From: Candidatus Leptovillus affinis
GTDB taxonomy: Bacteria > Chloroflexota > Anaerolineae > Promineifilales > Promineifilaceae
NCBI GenBank assembly: GCA_016705235.1
Contig: JADIYP010000005.1
Coordinates: 124,001-188,000 of the forward strand
Direction of reading: 5' to 3'
Length of the DNA: 64,000 nucleotides
Positions 35,554 to 44,117 of this stretch are shown one piece after another (position 1 is the stretch's first letter; every line of letters starts with the position of its first letter). Both the position numbers and the translations under genes were made by a program. Below the pieces are notes generated by a model. That model saw only the letters and a list, made by a program, of their open reading frames with translations. It searched no databases and was not told where the DNA came from.

Positions 35554-35787
35554 ATGGCAAAACAAGACAATCCAGAAGTCTATCGCTCTTTTTTGGTGCG
35601 CTGTTGGTTCATTCCGCCGGCGGCGGATGATGAGTCGCCTACCTGGCGGTTTGAGCTGCGTGATATGCTGGCCGATTCGCAAAAACATCGCTTCCGCAAC
35701 TTTGAGGAGTTGGTGAGGTTTATGTCAATGAAATTAACGGCCGTTGCCGCCGAAAATAGCCAGGGTGCAGACCAAGATACCGCGTGA
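35554..35787 (+). CDS. Small hypothetical protein
   Basis: A 77-residue protein (RSFLVRCWFIPPAADDESPTWR...ELRDMLADSQKHRFRNFEEL). The pattern of a short beta strand with an Arg/Trp motif followed by a helix suggests a small globular domain, but I do not recognise it. It has an AGGGAAAT upstream. It overlaps no other credible frame. Confidence 0.5.
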   Translation: MAKQDNPEVYRSFLVRCWFIPPAADDESPTWRFELRDMLADSQKHRFRNFEELVRFMSMKLTAVAAENSQGADQDTA

Positions 35788-35904
35788 CCCCCAGTCCAAG
35801 CCTGAGGCACAACCCAAGAGGCACAGCCTACGGGAGGTTTGTGGTTCCCAATATTCGCGCTGGTCGCGGTGGTCTGTGGGGGTGCAAAAGATGGAAACGG
35901 CCGT

Positions 35905-36010
35905 GCTAGCAGTTTGTCGGAAAAGTACCCGTAGGTTTCCTACCGCGTCTTCCAGAGGCGGGGTAAGGATACCCCGGCTACAAAAAGAGGTTCTCCGACA
36001 GACTGCTAGC
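35905..36010. mobile_element. MITE-like element with GCTAGCAGTTTGTCGG ends
   Basis: GCTAGCAGTTTGTCGG (35905-35920) and CCGACAGACTGCTAGC (35995-36010) are inverted with one mismatch around a 106-bp unit. The interior holds the TACCGCGTCTTCCAGAGGCGG hairpin word seen at 27162. Confidence 0.6.
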
Positions 36011-36042
36011 CCCATCATTTCCAGGCAGCCAATGACCCATGG

Positions 36043-36080
36043 GCCGTTGCCGGCAGTTGCTGCCAACTGCCGGCAACGGC
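36043..36080. terminator. 17-bp perfect hairpin (GC-rich)
   Basis: CCGTTGCCGGCAGTTG, a CTGC loop and CAACTGCCGGCAACGG, extended by one G-C pair. No long T-run is present. It lies between the small + gene and the converging ABC exporter operon, so a terminator or transcript-end structure is likely. Confidence 0.5.
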
Positions 36081-36132
36081 GCTTTGGGTTTATCGCTCCA
36101 TAACGAAACCGAAATAAGTGGCTGATCCGGAG

Positions 36133-38022
36133 TTAATCTGCCGGAAGCAGGAAAGAGGCCAACTCTGGCTCGCTTGCCTCTACCACGCCGGAATGTTCGA
36201 ACTGGCTGTTATACAGTTCGGCATAGAAGCCGCCGCGCGCCAACAGTTCCTGGTGATTGCCCTGCTCCACAATATCGCCATCGCGCATAACCAAAATCAG
36301 ATCGGCGTTGCGAATGGTGGACAGGCGGTGCGCGATGATGAAGCTGGTGCGCCCAACCATCAGCCGGTCCATGGCTTTTTGAATCAGGACCTCTGTGCGC
36401 GTGTCTACCGAACTGGTGGCTTCGTCTAAAATGAGGATTTTAGGATCAGCCAGAACGGCGCGGGCGATGGTGAGCAGCTGCATTTGTCCCTGGGAGATGT
36501 TGCTGGTCTCTTCGTTGATGACCATGTGGTACCCTTCCGGCAGGGTGTGGACAAAGTGATCGACATGGGCGGCTCGCGCGGCGGCAAAGACTTCATCGTC
36601 GCTGGCGGTGGGACGGCCGTAGCGGATATTTTCCATAATCGTATCGTTGTATAACCAGGTGTCTTGCAGCACCATGCCAAACCATCGGCGCAAATCCTGG
36701 CGCTTAAATTCCCGCAGATCGTGGCCGTCCACCAAAATCGCCCCGTCATCGACATCATAAAAACGCATCAACAATTTAACGATTGTCGTCTTACCGGCGC
36801 CAGTCGGCCCCACAATGGCCACCTTTTGCCCGGGTTTGGCAACGGCCGATAAATTGTGAATGACAGGTTCGGCCGAATTGTAGCCAAAGCGCACCTGACG
36901 AAACTCGACATGCCCCTGCACCGATTCAACGGCCAACGGGTTTTCCGTTTCCCGGACTTCTTCCGACTCTTCCAAAAATTCAAAGACGCGCTCGGCGGCA
37001 GCGGCCGTTTGCTGCAACACGTTGGAGATATTTGCCAACTGCATCAGGGGTTGGTTGAACGAGCGCACATATTGGATAAATGCCTGGATATCGCCCACGG
37101 TAATCGCCTGGCGCACCGTCAGGTAACTCCCAACCACCACCACCGCCACATAACCCAGGTTGCCGATAAAATTCATCATCGGCATCAGCAAACCGGATAA
37201 AAACTGCGATTTCCAAGCCACGCCATAGAGGGTGGCGTTATACCCTTCAAACTGCTCAATGCTTCTTTCTTCGCCGTTAAAGGCTTTCATTACCCGGTGA
37301 CCGCCAAACATTTCCTCGACATGCCCGTTGACGTGCCCCAGATAATTTTGTTGTTCCTTGAAATAGACCTGGGACCGGCTGACAATAAAAGCCACCACGC
37401 CCAACGACAATGGAATCACGATCAAGGCAACCAATGTCATCAGCCAGCTAATCGACAGCATCATCACCAAAACCCCAACTACCGTGATCAACGATGTGAT
37501 GATTTGCGTCAGGCTCTGGCCGAGCGTCTGGTTGACGGTATCCACGTCGTTGGTAATGCGCGAAAGCACCTCGCCTTGCATTGTTTTATCGAAATAACTC
37601 AGCGGCAGACGGTTGATTTTGGCGGAGATTTCTTTGCGTAAGCGGTAAGAGATGTCGGTAGAAACGCTGGCCATGATCCAGCCCATGAGATAAGCAAACA
37701 GGGCGGCGACCAGATAGAGGACCAGCATGATGAGCAGAATTCGGCCGATATAGTCGAAATCTATCGTGCCGGTTCCGGCAATTTCGGCCATGACGCCTTC
37801 AAACAACTTGGTTGTGGCGTTACCCAACACTTTAGGCCCAATGATGTTGAAAACGGTGGAAGCAACGGCAAAAATGCCGACGATGATGATCTTTATTTTA
37901 TACTCAGCCAGGTATTGGATGAGTTTGGCCATGGTTGTTTTGAAATTTTGCGCTTTTTCGCCTTTGCGCATGGCGTCCATGGGGCCGCCCCCCGGACCTT
38001 GGCGTCTTTGTTGCATCATCAT
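36133..38022 (-). CDS. ABC exporter half-transporter (canonical Walker B, variant signature)
   Basis: A 629-residue type IV ABC exporter subunit: six-helix membrane domain (about 30-340) then an ATPase domain. Walker A is IVGPTGAGKTT, Walker B is ILILDEATSSVD with the catalytic glutamate, and the switch is IIAHRLSTI. The signature loop reads NISQGQ rather than LSGGQ. In heterodimeric exporters the degenerate site combines one subunit's Walker motifs with the other's signature, and this subunit supplies the odd signature. It overlaps its partner by 4 bases (ATGA), so both are translated as a pair. Confidence 0.93.
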   Translation of the reverse strand: MMMQQRRQGPGGGPMDAMRKGEKAQNFKTTMAKLIQYLAEYKIKIIIVGIFAVASTVFNIIGPKVLGNATTKLFEGVMAEIAGTGTIDFDYIGRILLIMLVLYLVAALFAYLMGWIMASVSTDISYRLRKEISAKINRLPLSYFDKTMQGEVLSRITNDVDTVNQTLGQSLTQIITSLITVVGVLVMMLSISWLMTLVALIVIPLSLGVVAFIVSRSQVYFKEQQNYLGHVNGHVEEMFGGHRVMKAFNGEERSIEQFEGYNATLYGVAWKSQFLSGLLMPMMNFIGNLGYVAVVVVGSYLTVRQAITVGDIQAFIQYVRSFNQPLMQLANISNVLQQTAAAAERVFEFLEESEEVRETENPLAVESVQGHVEFRQVRFGYNSAEPVIHNLSAVAKPGQKVAIVGPTGAGKTTIVKLLMRFYDVDDGAILVDGHDLREFKRQDLRRWFGMVLQDTWLYNDTIMENIRYGRPTASDDEVFAAARAAHVDHFVHTLPEGYHMVINEETSNISQGQMQLLTIARAVLADPKILILDEATSSVDTRTEVLIQKAMDRLMVGRTSFIIAHRLSTIRNADLILVMRDGDIVEQGNHQELLARGGFYAELYNSQFEHSGVVEASEPELASFLLPAD

Positions 38023-40259
38023 GATGAGAGTTCCTCCATGCTGAGCTGCGACAGGGCGATTTCCTGGTATGTTTCGCAGGTGTCCATCAGTTCCTGATGG
38101 GTGCCTTTGCCAACTACGCGACCCTGCTCCAAAACGATGATTTGGGCGGCGTTTTTGATGGTAGAGACGCGCTGGGTAACGATGAGAATGGTACTGTGGT
38201 GTGTGTTTTCAAATAAGGCGCGGCGCAGGGCGGCGTCGGTCTTGAAATCCAGAGCGGAAAAGGTGTCGTCGAAAATGTAGATGGGCGCTTGTTTTACCAG
38301 GGCGCGGGCGATGGAAAGGCGCTGGCGTTGGCCGCCGGAGACGTTGGTGCCGCCCTGGGAAATTTCGGCGCTCAGACCATCGGGTTTGCTGTTGACAAAT
38401 TCGGCGGCCTGGGCGATGTGTACGGCCGTTTGCATCTCTTCTTCGCTGGCATTTTCCGCCGCATACCGCAGGTTGCTCTCAATGGTTCCGGAGAACAAAA
38501 CCCCCTTTTGCGGCACATAGCCAATCTTGTCGCGTAGATCATGCTGGGTAACGTCGCGGATGTCTATCTCATCCATCAAGATGCTTCCTTCGGTCACATC
38601 ATAAAAGCGCGGGATCAAATTGACGACCGTTGATTTGCCAGAACCGGTGGAGCCTATAAACGCGGTTGTTTCGCCTGGTTTGGCGACAAAGTTAATGTTG
38701 TGCAGCACATCCGTTTCCGCACCGGGGTAACGGAAGGAGACGTTGCGGAATTCAACCGTGCCGGTGAATGAACCGTTCAGCGATTTGGGCGCCGCCGGAT
38801 CGGTGATCACCAGCTCGGTTTCCAGCACATCGGCAATGCGGTCCGCCGACACGGAAGCGCGGGGCAGCATGATAAACAGCATGGACATCATCAAAAAGGA
38901 AAAGACGATTTGCATGGCGTATTGCAAAAAGGCCATCATGTCGCCAACTTGCATATTGGCCTGCGCTACCTGATGCGCGCCAACCCAGAGAATGACAACC
39001 GACAGCACATTCAGAATCAGCATCATCATAGGCATCATCACGGCCATAATGCGGGTAATGAACAAGGTGTTATCCGCCAGGTCCACATTGGCCTTGTCGA
39101 AGCGATTTTCTTCGAAGGGCTGCATGTTAAAAGCGCGAATCACCATCATGCCCGACAAGTTTTCTCGCGCCACCAGATTCAAGCGGTCGATCAGCTTTTG
39201 CATGATGCGGAATTTGGGCATGGCGATGGACACGATGATGATGATCATGCTCACCAGGACGATGACGGCCACGGCAATGGTCCACCACATGGATGAGCCT
39301 TTGCCAATGGCGCGGATGATGCCGCCCACGCCCATGATGGGCGCGTAAAACACCAGGCGTACCATGAACATCGTTACCATTTGCAGTTGGGTAATGTCGT
39401 TGGTGGTGCGGGTGATGAGCGATGCGGTGGGGAACTTGTCGAATTCGGCGCTGGAAAAGTTTTCTACTTTGCGAAACACATCGCTGCGCAGATCACGCCC
39501 GACACCGGCGGCAATTTTGGCCGACAGGTAGCCGACGGTGATGGAGCAAATAGCCGACAGCAGGGTTACAATTAACATAATCGCGCCGACGCGCAGGATG
39601 TAGCTGGTTTGCAGCTTGCCGATGTCCATGCCCAGCGCTTCATATTCGGCCTTGACCTGGACAACGGCCATCTGGCTGATCATGGAGTCGCCGAGGGTGG
39701 CAAAACGTTCGTTGACGCCGGTAGTGAGTTGGGCGCGCTGGCTGGCCGGCAGCCGGTTTAGCAGGGTGAACAGGTCGGTTCCTGGGGGAATTTGCGACAA
39801 GTCGAACGCGCCGCCGCTCATCTGTGCCGCTTTGGCCGGATCGGCCAGGGCTTGTTCTAGCGCAGAGATGACCAACAAGGATTGGGCGATGGGCGTGCTG
39901 ATGTTGTCTAGTTCTTCCTGGCTGATGTCGTTGAGAATATAAATTGGCTCATCGGCCAGCAGGGGGAAGGTATCGACGTATGGCGTGGATTCGAGGGAAT
40001 TGGGTTGGATGAGGGTGTAGGCGTTGCGCACGGCCGTTTCGTCTTCGGCGCTCATAAATAGCACTAACCGTTCCATCGTCTGCTGGCGCATGGCAGTGGG
40101 CACGGTGTTGGCGATGCCGCTCTGTTGGATGCCGGTGTTCACTATCTGCGATAGATAATCCGGCAGGGCGAGGTCAAAATTGGCCTGGGCAAACAATAAT
40201 AAAACGGACGCTATAAACAAGAAAATATACGGCTTCAGGTAACTTCTTATTCGGAGCAT
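38019..40259 (-). CDS. ABC exporter half-transporter with extracytoplasmic insert and degenerate ATPase site
   Basis: A 746-residue partner. Helix 1 (about 11-28) is separated from helix 2 (about 215-235) by a roughly 180-residue polar insert that should lie outside the membrane. The ATPase domain has Walker A IGSTGSGKST and signature VSGGQ, but the catalytic glutamate is Asp (YIFDDTFSALD) and the switch histidine is Gln (IVTQRVSTI). It is therefore the non-hydrolysing half of a heterodimer, as in LmrCD/TM287-288-type exporters. Substrate unknown: drugs, lipids or peptides are all possible. Confidence 0.93.
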   Translation of the reverse strand: MLRIRSYLKPYIFLFIASVLLLFAQANFDLALPDYLSQIVNTGIQQSGIANTVPTAMRQQTMERLVLFMSAEDETAVRNAYTLIQPNSLESTPYVDTFPLLADEPIYILNDISQEELDNISTPIAQSLLVISALEQALADPAKAAQMSGGAFDLSQIPPGTDLFTLLNRLPASQRAQLTTGVNERFATLGDSMISQMAVVQVKAEYEALGMDIGKLQTSYILRVGAIMLIVTLLSAICSITVGYLSAKIAAGVGRDLRSDVFRKVENFSSAEFDKFPTASLITRTTNDITQLQMVTMFMVRLVFYAPIMGVGGIIRAIGKGSSMWWTIAVAVIVLVSMIIIIVSIAMPKFRIMQKLIDRLNLVARENLSGMMVIRAFNMQPFEENRFDKANVDLADNTLFITRIMAVMMPMMMLILNVLSVVILWVGAHQVAQANMQVGDMMAFLQYAMQIVFSFLMMSMLFIMLPRASVSADRIADVLETELVITDPAAPKSLNGSFTGTVEFRNVSFRYPGAETDVLHNINFVAKPGETTAFIGSTGSGKSTVVNLIPRFYDVTEGSILMDEIDIRDVTQHDLRDKIGYVPQKGVLFSGTIESNLRYAAENASEEEMQTAVHIAQAAEFVNSKPDGLSAEISQGGTNVSGGQRQRLSIARALVKQAPIYIFDDTFSALDFKTDAALRRALFENTHHSTILIVTQRVSTIKNAAQIIVLEQGRVVGKGTHQELMDTCETYQEIALSQLSMEELSS

Positions 40260-40452
40260 AGTTTTTCTCCTTTGGAGGGTAGATTAGAGGTGGTGGCAGA
40301 TGTTGCTTGTAGTTCTCGTGGCATGATTATCGCCGACGTTTTGGCCTGTTTGATGTTACAGGGCCGAATTGTATGCCGTAGAACTATTCTGTCAATGATT
40401 ATCGTTGTTTTGCCGCATGGCGTTGCCTATCGGCGCGCTGGTTTTGCTTTTT

Positions 40453-40573
40453 GGTTCTTTAGGAACTCAGGGGGTTGACAGCCCCTGATGCGTGATGCGT
40501 GATGCGTGACCAGAGAGGTTTCACGCATCACGTATCACGCATCAGACCAAACCCCATGAAATCCCCAAGACCC
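40453..40573 (+). repeat. MITE-like element, type A, copy 3
   Basis: Nearly identical to 21769-21888. It is followed after 11 bp by a type B element, so the two sit head to tail in the 40260-40878 gap, where I see no gene. Confidence 0.8.
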
Positions 40574-40584
40574 TGCTTTTTTAT

Positions 40585-40706
40585 GGGTCTTTAGGATTTC
40601 GTGGGGTATCGCCAAATGTAGGGGCGGGTCTTGTACCCGCCCAGACGAGGTCGACCACAAGGGTCGCTCCTACATCGGTGTCAACCCCCTGAATTCCCAA
40701 AGAACC
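40585..40706 (-). repeat. MITE-like element, type B, full copy
   Basis: Reverse-oriented full copy of 447-568: GGGTCTTTAGGATTTCGTGG at one end, CCCAAAGAACC at the other, with GGGCGGGTCTTGTACCCGCCC in the middle. Confidence 0.8.
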
Positions 40707-40878
40707 TTTTTATAAAAACCGGGGTCTGGCGAATTTAGCAGCGACCTCTGGGATAACAGCGCAGGGTTGAAATTTTTGCCACACTGGTGGCGTAAAAAAA
40801 CGTCAGTGTCCAGTGAAAAGGACGAAGATTTTACAGGTTGGCAGATTGTTGTGGGCGTTGGGCATAGGGCGATCCGGG

Positions 40879-41940
40879 TCAGGCTTGCTGGTTGTTGGCG
40901 GGCTGATCTGCTGGCTGCCGCGTAAAATAAGCCTGGATTGCCTGATGGATAAAGATGTAGCCGCCGCCCACACGGTGCAAAAAGACGCGGTTGACGCAAA
41001 ATTCCAGAAAGTTTGTCAAATCGCCGGGCAGATCGGTGGTGAGCCATAACAAGAAGCGCAAATAAAAGTGGTTGGCGACATTGCCGCCACCAAACATGAA
41101 GAGGGACACAAGCGCCGACAATATCCCCGCGACCAATCCCAGGGTGGGATTTTGCCACAAAACGGCCGTTACCACCGTCATCGCCAGTCCCAAAATCCCC
41201 CCGGCGATCAGCGCGTTGGTGGCCGACAGCCGAATGCCCTGGTTGGGCTTGCTGGTGGCTGTTACCCGATGGCCGCGCAAGCCGCCCAGCAGTAAAAACA
41301 CAAGTCCCAGCGACAAAAAAGTTTGTAGGATTTTTGTGGAGCCATATAACAGGAATTCCACCAGTTCCACGGCCGTCGCCAGGCCCAGGCCGATGAACAG
41401 CCCCACCGCCATGCCCGACCAGGACCAATCGAGAGCCGCCACGGTGCGAACGTCGTCGCGCAAAGTATTGCCATTTACAAAATAGGTAATCAGACCAAAA
41501 TCAACGCCGGCCACGACGCCAAACGAAAGCGCCAGAAAAGGGATGTCATAAATTGCCACCAAGAGCGTGGTTAAAAAACAGACAACTATGACCGTAACGG
41601 CCGTGCGCCCGTGCCGCCGTTTTTGGTTGTCCAGAATCGGGTAGCCCTGGGTTGCAAGGCGTTGGTAGTAGATGCTGTCCAATACGGCCGTTACCAGCCC
41701 CATGCTCAGACCTAAAAACAGCATCAGCCACAAATCGGTCGCGGCTGCCCAGCCAGGGACCATCTGCCCAATCTGCTGTGACCAGATCGTGCCGAATTGG
41801 GGTATGTTGATGCGCACCATGAGCCAGAACAGCCACATGAGCACGCTAGAAACCAACCCCGCAAACAGCCGCGACCCCGCCATGTAGGCGAGCTGCCACC
41901 GTGGCGTATTCAGCCAGCTTGGCTGCAAGCCCTCAATCAA
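40879..41940 (-). CDS. C-terminal membrane part of the HTH-NACHT protein (separate frame)
   Basis: 353 codons with about eight hydrophobic helices. The end (FLEFCVNRVFLHRVGGGYIF) is the tail usually found on the same polypeptide as a NACHT domain. The frame opens with TTG-ATT-GAG exactly where the NACHT frame stops: GTT TTT TGA TTG. Adding one T to the T6 run, or a -1 slip there, gives an unbroken ...VFLIEGLQPSWL. It is therefore most likely the rest of the 41937-43298 gene and not an independent protein. Membrane helices would anchor the NACHT ATPase. Confidence 0.75.
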   Translation of the reverse strand: MIEGLQPSWLNTPRWQLAYMAGSRLFAGLVSSVLMWLFWLMVRINIPQFGTIWSQQIGQMVPGWAAATDLWLMLFLGLSMGLVTAVLDSIYYQRLATQGYPILDNQKRRHGRTAVTVIVVCFLTTLLVAIYDIPFLALSFGVVAGVDFGLITYFVNGNTLRDDVRTVAALDWSWSGMAVGLFIGLGLATAVELVEFLLYGSTKILQTFLSLGLVFLLLGGLRGHRVTATSKPNQGIRLSATNALIAGGILGLAMTVVTAVLWQNPTLGLVAGILSALVSLFMFGGGNVANHFYLRFLLWLTTDLPGDLTNFLEFCVNRVFLHRVGGGYIFIHQAIQAYFTRQPADQPANNQQA

Positions 41941-43298
41941 AAAACCGCCTGATTGTGTGTGTCCATTTGCTGCGCCAACCAGCTTAATCGATGCACCACG
42001 CCTGTCTGGGAATAGCCTGTGTTATTGCCGCGTCTGGTAAACATGGCCCGGACATAAGCGTCAAACAGGTCTGTTATGCCAATGCTTTTGTCGTCTCCTG
42101 AAACCGTTTTCGTTTGCCAGTAGGCCACGCTGAGCACGTGGAGCATGAGCGGCGATTGGGCCATTTTTCCCAGGGCAGGGTCTTGCTGCACGGCCGTTTT
42201 TAAGCCGCCCAATTGTTCCCCGGCCGCCGTCAGGTAGGCATTGATCTGGACGGCCGTGAGCGGCTGCAAGAGGTATGCGCCGCCCAGGTGCAGGCGGGTT
42301 TCCAGCGCCTCATACGCTTTGCGGCGGCTGTTGATCACGATGCCTGTCAGTCCATGCTGCTGGCGGAACTGGTTGAGCGCGGTCACGCAGGCGGCGCGGT
42401 GGTTTGCCGGCGTTTCGTCCAGGCCATCTAAAAGCAAGATCAGGGCGTCGCCATTCAGCCACTCACAGCCCAAGGTTTGGGGAATCTGGTATTTGGCGCT
42501 TAATTCTTCGACGACCCAATCGCTGATGGCTTCCCGCTTTTCGGCCCATGAGACGAGATTAAAAATGACGGGAATCGGCTGCTCCGGGTCGCTTTCGGCC
42601 TGGGCGATGAGTTCCTGAGCCAGGTTGATGAGCGTCGTGGTTTTGCCGGAGCCGGGTTCACCCAAAATGAGCAGCGCCCGGTCGGATTGGTGGAAAAGGG
42701 CGGAGAGCGTGGGTGGGGAAACGGCCGTTTCCTCCCCAACCACCAGCGGCGGCACAGACCCAATGACGTTCTGCCAGGGCTGGTCGATGGCTTCGTCGTA
42801 GGCACGGCCGTGCAAATTCAGCAGCAGCGCCCCCTTCACCGATTTTTCCAGAACGCCTTCCACCCAGAAATGTTTCACTTTTTCCAACAAGACGAGCTGC
42901 TTGCGCCGTTCTGGCGTGAGGGGCGCAGCGGGTGGAGGGGCTGTTGTTGCCAGGATGGGCGTGGGCGCAGGGCTTAATTCGGGAAAAATCCGGCGTTGTT
43001 CCTGCTCGTTCAGGGCGCGGTAGTTGCCGGCGCGCAGGAATTGGTTGGCTTCGGCCAGCGTGGGCAGGCCGCCGCAGCGGTGCAGTACCGCCACCAGGCC
43101 CACCAGCACCAGCCGGTCGTCGGCGTGGATTTTGCTGCGGTCCCGTTCCCAATCGGAAACGGCCGCGCCAGAGTAGCCGGTGTGGCCCAGTTCATCGCCC
43201 AGCAGTTCGCCCAGGCGCACCTGCGTCAATGTACCGCCGTGAAGCGAGTCCCGGCACTGTTTTCGGTATGCGCGCACCTGCTGGCCAAAGGTGGTCAT
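41937..43298 (-). CDS. HTH-NACHT NTPase (STAND family), N-terminal part
   Basis: 453 residues. An XRE-like helix-turn-helix occupies about 5-80 (LTQVRLGELLG...SGAAVSDWERDR). A Pro-rich linker and then a NACHT ATPase follow, with Walker A LILGEPGSGKTT (212-221), Walker B ALILLLDGLDETP near 285 and SRRKAYEAL as sensor. After that come winged-helix-like segments (PLMLHVLSVAYWQTKT). The frame ends at QAVF-stop in a T6 run, directly overlapping the membrane-helix frame. GGGGAGGC precedes the ATG at 43298. NACHT proteins in bacteria are signalling ATPases, and some act in phage defence. Confidence 0.85.
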   Translation of the reverse strand: MTTFGQQVRAYRKQCRDSLHGGTLTQVRLGELLGDELGHTGYSGAAVSDWERDRSKIHADDRLVLVGLVAVLHRCGGLPTLAEANQFLRAGNYRALNEQEQRRIFPELSPAPTPILATTAPPPAAPLTPERRKQLVLLEKVKHFWVEGVLEKSVKGALLLNLHGRAYDEAIDQPWQNVIGSVPPLVVGEETAVSPPTLSALFHQSDRALLILGEPGSGKTTTLINLAQELIAQAESDPEQPIPVIFNLVSWAEKREAISDWVVEELSAKYQIPQTLGCEWLNGDALILLLDGLDETPANHRAACVTALNQFRQQHGLTGIVINSRRKAYEALETRLHLGGAYLLQPLTAVQINAYLTAAGEQLGGLKTAVQQDPALGKMAQSPLMLHVLSVAYWQTKTVSGDDKSIGITDLFDAYVRAMFTRRGNNTGYSQTGVVHRLSWLAQQMDTHNQAVF

Positions 43299-43352
43299 GA
43301 TTGCCTCCCCATCCTTCTGTAGAAATCCGCTGGCTATGTCAGCTCAACGGTT

Positions 43353-43488
43353 GGGTCTTTGGGATTTCGTGGGGTTTAGATTGAAGCGTGATACGTGATG
43401 CGTGATGCGTGATGCGTGAGGTCTCTCTGGTCGCGTATCACGTTTCACGCATCATGGGACGTCAACCCCCTGAATTCCTGAAAAGCCC
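43353..43488 (-). repeat. MITE-like element, type A, divergent copy
   Basis: GGGTCTTTGGGATTTCGTGG opens it, the core is tandem GTGATGCGTGATGCGTGA facing TCACGTTTCACGCATC, and it closes with TGAATTCCTGAAAAGCCC. It is more diverged than the other copies. Confidence 0.65.
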
Positions 43489-44043
43489 AACGTTTTTCGG
43501 ACATCGCCGCTGTAAAACTTACTAAAAATCGGTTTAACACTTACTTAAATTCGTAGAGACGTTTGCCGGAATTGGTTGATGATGGCCTGAATTGATGGTC
43601 CTTTTAGTCGAGAATAAAGAGCATGAAGCTGATTTAAGCAGCACCCTCTGTAACTTAAGCGTCAATTTTTCTACACTGCAACCATGAACCGATCGGGAAC
43701 AGCTTGCAAGAGGAAATGGAATGGAAAACGGCCGTTGAGCATCTCATGAGCGGATAAAACAACCTTTTGTCCGGGCGCGCCGTCCTCAATGAGCCTCTCT
43801 TACACAAAAGTGAGGTGTCGAAATGCTCGAGGTCCGAAAACACACGTTAAGAGTCGAATTGTTCATCTGTGGTCTGTTTCAGCAGTTTTTGTCCTTTATT
43901 TTGGTCTGCCCACGCTCATCCATCTGATGGCCGAGTGCGCCAGCACAGGGTCTGGCTCTGGGTGCGCCGGCTAATCCTGGAATACGTTTAACCGCAGATT
44001 TTTCAGGGTTTTGGTCTAATGCGTGATGCGTGACAAGAGTAAC
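43489..44043. other. Gap with no recognisable gene
   Basis: The stretch between the type A repeat and the GCATCAC tandem array has only short frames (about 60 codons) without ribosome sites or family resemblance. A single ACGGCCGT palindrome is near 43728. Confidence 0.5.
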
Positions 44044-44117
44044 TCACGCATCACGCATCACGCATCACGCATCACGCATCACGCATCACGCATCACGCAT
44101 CACGCATCACGCATCAC
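44044..44117 (+). repeat. 7-bp tandem repeat (GCATCAC)n
   Basis: About ten near-perfect head-to-tail copies of GCATCAC. The unit is the same word that builds the arms of the type A elements, so slippage of such an arm is the likely origin. The array runs into the 3' end of the TPR gene and supplies its last codons and stop. Confidence 0.85.

Noticed and set aside
43655..43974. Short frames in the 43.5-44.0 kb gap
   Set aside because: About 60 codons, no ribosome site, and no conserved pattern.
44044..44117. Possible CRISPR or attachment site
   Set aside because: A plain 7-bp tandem repeat with no unique spacers and no integrase nearby.
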